Below are positions 55,559-64,000 of a stretch of 64,000 nt of DNA, piece after piece. The notes under the pieces were generated by a model, which was not told the origin of the DNA, made no database searches, and saw nothing but the letters and a program-made list of their open reading frames with translations. This stretch comes from Papaver somniferum (Eukaryota > Streptophyta > Magnoliopsida > Ranunculales > Papaveraceae), in NCBI RefSeq assembly GCF_003573695.1, contig NC_039358.1:231025560-231089559 (forward strand). The letters are read 5' to 3'. Made by a program: the position numbers and the translations under genes. Position 1 is the stretch's first letter, and each line of letters starts with the position of its first letter.

Positions 55559-56035
55559 TGTTGGAATATTGTAATTTGTAATGGTTGAGTCCATAGTTTT
55601 TTAGTTAGAGAATTTGTTAAGGGCAAATGAAGATCAGCCTCGAGGTAAGAATGCTTTGGAGTTAGCCAGAGTCTATAAAGTTTGTATGAGATAAGAAATG
55701 ACCTGAAAACCCTGGAATGGTTTAACGCCAGAAATATTTGTTAAGTAAAAAAATTATAGATAAAATAAGTTTGGTCTTATGGAAAAACTCTAGAGAGGCG
55801 GTACATATTGTTTATAAATATGCACACGATGTATACACTGTAACCTAAGCAAGAATTAATAACAAAGAGCGAGTTTACTTGGAATACTGTTTTTTCACCT
55901 ACTAGGAGCTCTGTACAAACAACACTAACAAGATTTTGATTTCATATATCTCCATTAGTATCATCGAGAGTTTCCAAAAATCTAAAATGGTATTAGAGCT
56001 TGTTCGATCTATATATGAGGTATGGAGTTTTTCGG

Positions 56036-57170
56036 TGTAATGACCCGTCTCTCTACCGATATTATTCCCACTTGTCCACTGCGGTTATCCGGCAGTGTGG
56101 GGTTTTCAGCGCGCATCACTACGGTCATCCAGCAACAACTTCCCGGGAAATCACCCATCTCTGGATTGAACCCACACAAGCACGCTTAACTGTAGAGTTT
56201 TGTGTCGTGAAGCCACTGTGCTGAAAAGGCCTCGATGTTAAGAAAGGACAAATTATTACTTATATTCCATTCGGCCAACCACTGCTGAATATCGGGGTAT
56301 TTAATACCACCACCTTAAATTGGAGCCGTCCTAGGCTCCAGAATATATACAAGCCCAGATATTCGACGTTCCCTTCCCCTCATGAGACCAGTACCTAACA
56401 TATCACGTCCAACGTACTCTATCAACCTCGACAGTTGATCCGTTGTCGGCTCTGATACCATTTGTAATGATCCGTCCTTCCACCGATACTATTCCCACTT
56501 GTCCACTGCGGTTATCCGGCAGTGTGGGGGTTTTCAGCGGGCATCGCTGCGGTTATCCAGCAACAACTTCCCGGGAGGTCACCCATCCCTGGATTGCTCC
56601 CAGCCAAGCACGCTTAACTGCAGAGTTTTGTGTCATGAAGCCAATTGTGCTGAAAAGGCCTCAGTGTTAGGAAAGGACAAATCATTACTTATATTCCATT
56701 CGGCCAACCACTGTTGAATATCGGGGTATTACAATACCACCACCTTAAATTGGAGCCATCCTCGGCTCCGAAATATATATAAGCCCAGATTTTCAACGTT
56801 CCGTTCCCCTCATGAGACCAGTACCTAACATATCCCGTCCAGCGTACTCTATAAACCTCGACAGTTGATTCGTCATCGGCTCTGATACCATTTGTAATGA
56901 TCCGTCTCTCCACCGGAACTATCCCCACTTGTCCACTGCGGTTATCCGACAGTGTGGGGTTTTTTAGAGGCCATCGTGGCGGTTATATATCCAACTACAA
57001 CTTCTCGGGAAGTCACCCATCCATTGATTGCTCCCGTCCAAGCCCGCTTAACTGATAGTTTTGTGCCAACTCTGAAGCCAACTATGCTGAAAAGGCCTTG
57101 GTGTTAGCAAAGGAGAAATCATTACTTATATTCCAATCGACAAACCACTGCTGAATATCGAGGTATTACA
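56036..57170 (-). mobile_element. Cassandra TRIM, tandem three-LTR form
   Basis: Minus-strand terminal-repeat retrotransposon in miniature. Three LTRs of about 270 bp (56036-56303, 56463-56733, 56893-57170) are separated by two internal domains of about 159 bp. Each internal domain has TGGTATCAGAGC (complement at 56451-56462 and 56879-56890), the initiator-tRNA primer-binding site right after the LTR. Each LTR carries 5S rRNA-like sequence, the hallmark of Cassandra. Flanks TTCGG and TTCGA match at 4 of 5 as target duplication. It has no coding capacity and depends on other elements' enzymes. Confidence 0.88.
56560..56670 (-). ncRNA. 5S rRNA-like Pol III promoter in Cassandra LTR
   Basis: Best conserved of three copies. 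On the minus strand it shows the internal box A (GTTAAGCGTGCTTGG, 56604-56618) and box C (GGATGGGTGACCTCCCGGGA, about 56569-56588) of plant 5S rRNA in correct order and spacing. The corresponding regions of the other LTRs are about 56135-56235 and 56988-57080, the latter more degraded. This drives Pol III transcription of the element; it is not a ribosomal 5S gene. Confidence 0.85.
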
Positions 57171-58745
57171 TTCGACAAGAACCAGAATTGATAAATTCAA
57201 TTATGAAGCTTAAAGAAATAAGAAGATGACAAGAAATGAGAAGATGCATGTTATGTTTCTGAACTATAGTCTAAACTTCAAAGATTTGTCTTGTTGTTTC
57301 TCATCCCCAACTAGCAAGATTTCACCAATCCAAGGGTTACCCCAAAAATAAAACAGACATACAAGAAGAGAAAAAGACGAAAACAGATACAAAGACAGAA
57401 GATAAAGAATTTGCTACTGAATTTCTCCGAAAATATAAAAGTTAAGAGGAAACATGAAAAAAAAAAGATCGAGTTTGCTCATGGGCATACTAAGTAAAGT
57501 TATATAATTTTTGAAGAATGAGAACCTTTCCATGAAGAAAATGAAAACAAAAAAAAAAAAGAAAAGAAGCAAAAAACACTTCCGAATAAGTCATTAGAAA
57601 GAATTGAGGGAAGAGAGCAACACATAATGCATCCTCAAATATATCAAAAATCAAAGATCGCAGGAGTGTCATGTTTGTCATGAAAATACTTACTTCTGCT
57701 CGTGGCAAGACGAAAAGGATTTTGTTATATAGGCGGAAGCCGCGAAACCTATGAACCAACTAATTGGTTAAATGTCGTAAAACTCCCAACGTGAAGAGTC
57801 GTGAGAGGAACCTCTGAGCCTACTAGAAGGTGAAGTTTCGTAAAATCCTGACGTTTAAATAAATGACTAAAGGCGGAGCGTTTGAATCTATGACGATCAA
57901 TCTTCATACAGGCTAGGGGAATCTATTAAGCTAGCACACTATTAAGTTAGGTAGAACTAAAAAAAAAAAACTTAAAAAGAGATGCAGACCACTACGAGAC
58001 TATGTGGAGAAGATATGCATGAAATCAAGTCGGACACAGAGAACCTAAGACATGACATAGGAACGAAGACCATCACAAATTAAGGGAGAGTATTAAAATA
58101 TTGTAATCTTGTAATGTCTAAATTAGTTGAGGCTAGCTAGAGTTGTCTAGTTAGAGAACTTGTTAAGTGTTAACGAAGTTTGGTTTTGAGGGAAGAAGAT
58201 TACATTTCATTTTTCAAATCATTCTGATAAATTCTGCGTTGCAATGATAGTTTTCTTAATTATTTTCGAAAGGATGAATAAGATATTTTATTTTTTCTCT
58301 CTCTCATTTCTTTTTTTCTTAAAAAAAGAACAACTAGCTTTCATTAATGTCTTGCTCATATTTGATTATTTTTGGACCGGATCATCTGGAAAGATTTTTT
58401 TTTCCTTTTAAGCTTTCGTTATTAAATAATTGACTAAAACTAGCTTTCTATTGTATTTGATGTCTTTCAACATATTTCTACACCGGTTTGGACGACTTAT
58501 TTTCGCTATTTTGGGTAAATTATTTTGAATTGAGGGTGAGTTATTAAAATTTGATTGCTGGTTCATGGCTTGCTATAATCGTTTCAACAACATCGACTAT
58601 TCAACACGATATTGTTTTGAATGAATTTAGGGCATCTAAATTCATTTGGATCTGCAAAGTTATGGACAAAATAAATCTTTTTAGGAGCATCTCTTATCGA
58701 AGAAGAAAGCATAATGGTCGGAATTGATTCTAAACTATACAACAT

Positions 58746-59575
58746 ACACAAAAATTGGATGCGGTTTCTTTCTCTTCCCGATTACTTGCAATTGATGTCT
58801 TTATTTTTGGAGTTTAATCATTTTGTATTTTAATGTTTTTGTAGGCAAATATATACATAATCAGTATTTCGATTGAATAACTTGAAATATGTTGACCGAT
58901 CAAAAATAAAGTAAAATAAAAATAAAAAGAATAAATAAAAAGAAATACTTTGATCAGTTATATTGTACTAGTTTTCGCCTCACGAGCTAGATTTTCCTAT
59001 ACTTTATTGAATCATGTGGTCGAAGTTTTTCGGTTATGCAAATTTCGCGCTACAAGTTGCAATTATAAATTTTAGATGGCGGCGGCCATGTTGATAATGA
59101 TTCACACCCGAAATATTTTGGTCATGCTGCAGATATAATACGTTAGTAGTCTACGGTGATTTACACTGATAATAGTTAATCGTCTTCGCATTATCATCCA
59201 TCATACATACGCCACAAAAACTTGTCTGATCTTGTGACCATATTTGATGCATCTCCCCGGCGGACACACGTGAATTTGGAACACAAGACAGCACGAACAG
59301 TTTCATTTCATTGCATGGAAAATAGAAGCTTGGTGGTATATATGGATTATTAATTACCACTTGCTTGATTTGGTTCAACGACTCTTGTCTTGTTATTATT
59401 ATTTATTGTAAACATATTCTCTCACGTTGGAATTAGCTAAGTAGGAGATGGGAAGTAGTTCTTTCACTTTTCTGAATACAGCTAAACCATTGGGAACCAA
59501 AATGTAGTAGTTGCAGCATGGTGGCCGGGACATTCAAGTAAATCGCAAAGTGGTTCAAGTCGTACCAAGGTTTTC
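58746..59575. other. Upstream region of TPC1, no gene seen
   Basis: AT-rich at 58840-58960 with AAAATAAA runs. Short frames without family resemblance. Presumably the 5' regulatory region of the TPC1 gene. Confidence 0.4.
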
Positions 59576-59576
59576 G

Positions 59577-59586
59577 TTATAAGTAG
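59577..59586 (+). promoter_or_regulatory. Possible TATA box of TPC1 gene
   Basis: TTATAAGTAG about 90 bases upstream of the ATG at 59675, followed by a leader of about 60 bases without ATG. Confidence 0.4.
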
Positions 59587-59674
59587 TCGAGAATTTTAGA
59601 GACTAGACACTAGAGTACGTAGTAGTTAGGTTTCATCTGTCTCTAGTGCAAACAAATTAAGTCATTAGATAATT

Positions 59675-62600
59675 ATGGACAAACCATTATTGATTGATGT
59701 TCAAGGAGAAGGAGATGGATCAACTAGTAATGGCAGAAGGAATTCAATACCATTTCGGAGAAGAAGATTTAATGCCATTTCTCATGGAAGTTCTTACGAG
59801 AGAGCTGTTGCTCTTGTGGTTCTGGTAAACTTTTTTTCTTAGTTTCAACAAATTTATGATTTTTCTGAAAAGGCAATAAATTATTTTCAACATGTATGTT
59901 GTTCTAGGCAGAAGATGGAATTGGATTACCTGAGCAAGTTCTTGAGAGCGAAGATTATGGAAAAGCCGCCAAAATCTACTTCATCTTCATTTGGTTTAAT
60001 CCATTATGGTTCCTCAATTTGTTTTCCCTGTTACTACTCAATTTTCTTGAGGTAAGTTACGTTCATATCCGTTCCTATTTACTATGTGTATCCGTCGACT
60101 ATACTGTAGAAATACAAAACCGAGATTGCATATCCAAATTTTACTTTATGGATCATGTACAAAAATTTGGCCAGGTACTCTAAGATGTAGTGATCCATCT
60201 ATGCACGGTGAAACGTGTACAGTAAATTAAAATCATGTGTCAGGATCCACGACGAATCAACAAAATTGCTACACGGGTTACCAAATTACACAAAAAATTA
60301 CTGATCCAGTGTTATATTCCCCCCAAAAAGGGAAAGTATCACTCTTTCAAACTTTTTTTTCTTTCAAAAATGACGGGCCTTTGAAATAAGGCCAATTCTA
60401 AATGGATATATCATTGGCTGCCGATAGTAAAAAGAAGAACGATTTTTTGGGGATCATGGTTTTTTTGGGGGACCATGGTTTTATTTTGGGTAAAGACATT
60501 AGAAGTAAATCTAGGTCACCCCTTATCTAGATATTTATATTAATACCTAAATTACCCTTCTTGTTAATTTTGGGTGATGATTAGTTAGTGTTAATAGTAG
60601 TTAGTGTAATGATTAGTGAGATGATTAAGTTAAAGATAATTAGTGAGATTAAAAAATCAGATGTTTTTTTTTTTAAAGAAGTAGAATTATTGAGAGAGTA
60701 AAGTTAGAGAAGATGAAGAAGGAAAACATGAAAAACAATGGATTTTACCAACCACAACCGGAGGAAGGGTATTTGGGTACCCAGGTATGCTTCAAACTTA
60801 GATAATGTTGGTTGAATTGCTCCAAACTTTCAAAAAAAATGAAATTTTTTATGTAGATTTGGGCCAGTTCGGTTACCATATGTCAAAAACATGTAACCGA
60901 GCACACCTGAAAGTGTAGTTCGGTTACGTTTTCCAAACACGCAGGTTACCGAACTCGCTCTTTAATGGAGATTTTGGTCGTACAGTGTAATGTTCGGTTT
61001 CCTAGGATAAAATGGTAGGTAACCGAACTTTGAACTTATCAATTTATTTGGGTACATCTTGTGTGTTCAGTTAGTTCGCAAACTTCAACGCAACCAAGTT
61101 CCCAATCGAACTGCAGGTTAAAAGTAACCTAGTGTTAGAAGTTCGGTTGGTTCGCAAACTTCAACATATTTTGCAAATCAACCGAACTGGGCTTATATAT
61201 GCATATATGCAATTAGGAAAACGTTCGGTTACTACAAAATTTATTTCTTGGCGAATTAGGTAGAGTTCGGTTACGAATTTTCAATGGTAGAGTTCGGTTA
61301 CAAAGAAAACTTAACATTTTTGCGAACGAACCAAACTTGTGGACTTCTCATTATTTTCGTAAACTAAAGTTCGGTGATATCCTTATTTTGCGAAGGAACC
61401 GAACTTATGGACTTGTGTTGTTCTAATACAAGGAGTTCGGTTAAAAGTATTTTTTTTTGCGAATCAACCGAACTCTGAGTTCGGTTAAGAAAAAATTAAT
61501 TCATGATAACCGAACTTTTCTCTGAAAAAAAACCCTCCATTAAACCTCTCTACAACTTCCATTTTCAACTCATTTTAATGATTACTTCTCATTTATTCAA
61601 CCAAAAACGAATGACAAGTAATGGGTTTGTGAGAATATATTTGTTAATGTTTTAAATTAAGCTATATATATATATATATATAGTTTAATTTAATCGGTGG
61701 TTGGTGGTGGTGGTAATCGGTGGTTGGTGGTGGTGGTAATCGGTGGTGGTGGACGGTGGTGGTGGTGTAATAGGTGGTTGGTGGTGGTAATAATCGGAGG
61801 TGGTGGTGGGAGGAGATGGTGGTTATATATATAGGTGGTTATTGGACTGGTTTTAAATTAAATTAGGTTAAGGATAGGTTAATCATTTCAATGGTTTAGG
61901 ACACCCCTTATAACTATAGGGAAGAAGGTGACCTAATAAAACTATGATCCCCTCAAAAAGACAACGGTCCCCAAAAAAATCGTTCAAAAAGAATACCCAT
62001 TACCCATTAACATAAATTGCCCCGACTAGGCTCCTGGTTAACCAACCATGCTTTCCGTGATCTTCCTTTTACGGTGTTTTGGATGGTGTTGCTACTGAGA
62101 GAGAAGATGGCGGCGCCGATGATAGAGATAGATAGAGAGAGTACCCTGATGAAGTTAGGAAATTTCATAAAACAAAATTTTAGCCTTGTGAAATCTAACT
62201 GTTTGTGGAAATGTCTGACAGAAAATACCACCATTAACTGCAGGTGGTTCACTTGTACACTAGTAGAAAGAAGAGAGAAGTTTTATGGGTTTAATTTTGC
62301 TCTGTTTGGATTATTAATGCCTTTGCTTAACTTTTGCAGAAGCCCTTATGGTGTGAACAATACAATTCTACACACTCATGTAATGACGACAGAGATTACT
62401 TCTTTCTTGGCCAGTTGCCGTACCTATCTGTTCCTCAGTCTCTCATTTACGAGGTCAGCAGAATTCTAATGTAATATGACATAATGTATTGCTCTCTTTC
62501 GTAAAGAGTTTCTAGATTTGCCAGTGACAAGTTTGCCAATCATTTTAGTTTCTTATTGATTTTCATATGTACTTGATAATATTACATGTGGAGTATAATA

Positions 62601-63946
62601 GATTGGGCCGCTCTTCTCATTTCCTTTTGGTTTTGAGAGAGTTGGAGATGCTTATAAATTTGACATTGCCTAATTTGAGATTATACATTGAACTGGCTTT
62701 GCAGGGCATAACTCTTGTCATACTCACTCTGCACACGTTCTTCCCGTTGGCGTATGAAGGACGCCATTATTTTTGGAAGGACCATGTGTACAAATGGAAG
62801 GTGTGATTGAGGTTTACGTAATTTGTTAATGGTCTGTTGGAACATTTAACAGCTTTGACTTTTATACATGAATATCACATCGTTACCTTTCACATCTGTT
62901 TATTCTGATATGCATTTGTTTTTTGGCTTGTGCAGGTCGTCTTCCTGTTAATTTTAGCGGCTGATGTAGTGGTTTATGCCCTTCTCCCTGTTAATTCTAT
63001 ACCACTAAGGGTTGCACCATATATCCGTGTCGTCTTTGTTATCTTAAACTTAGGTATTATATCAGTTTCACTCCAATCTTTATTTTGCCAAATAATTGTT
63101 GTACGAACAGAGTTTAGAATTTAGCTTTATGGGCCATGTTTAATTTACATGAGTTGTGAATGTTTATTATTCGCCACAACTGGCTTTAGCAAATGGATGA
63201 ATCTGATTTTAATTCGGATTCTAGGGATTTACGAGAATGTTTCGTTCTTGTGGGGGGAATGTTGGTCACATACCTCAATATCTTGGTAAGATTTTGATTT
63301 CTTGCCTTGTGAAGTCATAATTTTTCACCTTTTACATTAGTTGCAAACCTTCTCTAATTTTCTAATATAGATTCTTTTGTAGAGAATATAGTTCTAATCT
63401 CCATTTTTGGTTCATAACTTCCTGTTAGATATATCTCTAAACATTTGAAAATTATGTTTATAACACTCTCTTAGTATGTTTGGACATATAGGCTCTTGCA
63501 CTCTTGTTTTTGGCGTTCTCCAGTTGGGCAGGGTATATCATATTTCAAGGCACACAACAAGGGAGGACTACATTTTATTCTTTCGGTGTCACAATGTATC
63601 AAATGTTTCTTCTATTTAACAGATCAAACGACCCTGATGTTTGGATACCTGCATACAAGTAAGTGATGCTGGCCAAGGCTATTTTCCATGTTGGATAATT
63701 GCAACTAGTATAGCACTATAGCTAAACAGTTGCCTTATTTTCCACATCTCTGTCACCTACTTCTGATTTTGTGTCATTTATATTTAAGTTAAGTGGTACT
63801 GCCCATAAACCTTGTTTCTAATGCTGTATTTTTTTGTCAGGGAATCACGTTGGTATTCTCTGTTTTTTATTCTTTACATCCTACTGGGAGTTTTCTTTCT
63901 CTCAAATCTGATACTTGCTGTTGTATACGATAGGTTCAAAGCTCAG
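59675..63946 (+). CDS. TPC1: Two-pore vacuolar cation channel TPC1-like, 5' part
   Basis: Exons 59675-59824, 59908-60051, 62340-62453, 62705-62800, 62936-63053, 63225-63285, 63492-63658 and 63841-63946; the gene continues past the window. It covers the N-terminus with a dileucine-type sorting motif (DKPLLI), the first voltage-sensor-like domain S1-S4 ([62 protein letters not shown]) and S5-pore-S6 of repeat I ([43 protein letters not shown]). The order matches plant TPC1, the slow vacuolar channel of the tonoplast. Two oddities: exon 5 has 118 bases with the only usable GT donor, one base short of what exon 6 needs to stay in frame; and the loop after S5 reads FQGTQQG where Arabidopsis has FEDTQQG. 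Either a decaying paralog or a sequence error is possible. Confidence 0.85.
60866..61517. repeat. Array of about 20 alternating GTTCGGTT / AACCGAAC words
   Basis: By hand count about 11 forward and 9 reverse-complement copies of the decamer AGTTCGGTTA (several with one mismatch), mostly alternating, about 30-35 bases apart, so neighbours can pair into hairpins. It lies inside the transposon in TPC1 intron 2. Confidence 0.8.
61690..61825 (+). repeat. (GGT)n-rich microsatellite
   Basis: GGTGGTTGGTGGTGGTGGTAAT-type repeats with some longer period (TAATCGGTGGTTGG). Part of the same intron element. Confidence 0.85.
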
Positions 63947-64000
63947 GTACGTACTGTGCTTACATTATAATAGTGTTTAGTCATAGACAATTTGTAGCTA

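Larger units (their letters stand above)
55559..58745 (+). mobile_element. Segmental duplication, copy 2, with Cassandra insertion
   Basis: 55559-55987 is a fuller LTR (TGTTGGAATATTGTAAT start), then the primer-binding site TGGTATTAGAGC at 55988-55999. The interior is broken by the Cassandra element (56036-57170) and resumes at 57171, matching 53085 onward in copy 1. The 3' LTR starts near 58091 after AATTAAGGGAGAG and is cut short near 58200 by an internal deletion. 58200-58745 matches the host flank of copy 1. Because both copies share the flank, a segment containing the element was duplicated, not two independent insertions. Confidence 0.65.
60437..61985. mobile_element. Inverted-repeat transposon in TPC1 intron 2
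   Basis: 1549 bp. The ends GAACGATTTTTTGGGGA and (complement) GAACGATTTTTTTGGGGA are inverted, with similarity continuing for some 60 bases. The 8-bp word AAAAAGAA flanks it (60429-60436, 61986-61993). No coding capacity. The interior carries a dense array of GTTCGGTT words in alternating orientation and a (GGT)n stretch. The 8-bp duplication suggests hAT or a MULE with a short duplication; the terminal sequence does not settle it. Confidence 0.75.

Noticed and set aside
56560..56670. Genuine 5S ribosomal RNA gene
   Set aside because: Only the promoter half is well conserved; it lies in LTRs with a primer-binding site next to them. This is Cassandra, not an rDNA array.
56000..56928. Three or four ORFs of 70-79 codons
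   Set aside because: They overlap the Cassandra LTRs and their 5S-derived sequence; they are non-coding in origin.
62017..62469. 150-codon ORF as a separate gene
   Set aside because: Its 3' part is TPC1 exon 3 in a different frame and its 5' part is intron sequence.

Overview
The window looks like a transposon-rich intergenic-to-genic stretch of a flowering-plant (probably eudicot) nuclear genome. The support is spliced genes with GT-AG introns, plant-specific families (CHX antiporter, TPC1 vacuolar channel, class XI myosin fragments) and typical plant mobile elements (MULE, hAT, CACTA, PIF, Ty1/copia, Cassandra, Stowaway-like MITEs). The species cannot be fixed from sequence alone.

Only two ordinary host genes look substantial. 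One is a three-exon CHX-type cation/H+ exchanger on the + strand (29139-32660), with an uninterrupted reading frame of about 806 codons and a TATA box. The other is the first eight exons of a TPC1-type two-pore channel on the + strand (59675 to the right edge). It carries a one-base reading-frame discrepancy at the exon 5/6 junction and has lost residues that match the luminal calcium-sensor pair of Arabidopsis TPC1. Decayed gene pieces are a TlyA/FtsJ-type RNA methyltransferase (19130-20950), class XI myosin pieces (26290-26860, 27649-27976) and O-fucosyltransferase exons (27209-27530).

Layout: 1-3.3 kb, a PIF/Harbinger-like region with an ORF1 (Myb/SANT-like) gene and an unrecognised broken gene. 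4.2-6.7 kb, a MITE and an element with inverted ends. 7.3-17.9 kb, an outer Mutator-like element (9-bp target duplication) containing an inner Mutator-like element (another 9-bp duplication), whose gene is split by a hAT element (8-bp duplication). 18.2-19.0 kb, a second hAT element next to the TlyA pseudogene. 21.1-26.2 kb, a complete but dead Ty1/copia retrotransposon inside the chimeric gene-fragment cluster. 29-32.7 kb, the CHX gene. 33.6-50.9 kb, a 17.2-kb CACTA element with both characteristic genes on the minus strand; its transposase is split by a young, non-autonomous LTR retrotransposon (37863-45211) with an unrecognised 593-residue ORF. 51-52.1 kb, a MITE with a SINE-like insert, then a minisatellite. 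52.7-58.7 kb, a direct segmental duplication of a small LTR element plus flank; the second copy contains a tandem three-LTR Cassandra element carrying 5S rRNA promoters. 59.6-64 kb, the TPC1 gene, with an inverted-repeat element in intron 2.

Most of the window is thus layered insertions, and target-site duplications allow the order of many of them to be read directly. Boundaries, counts and percentages given here were read by hand.
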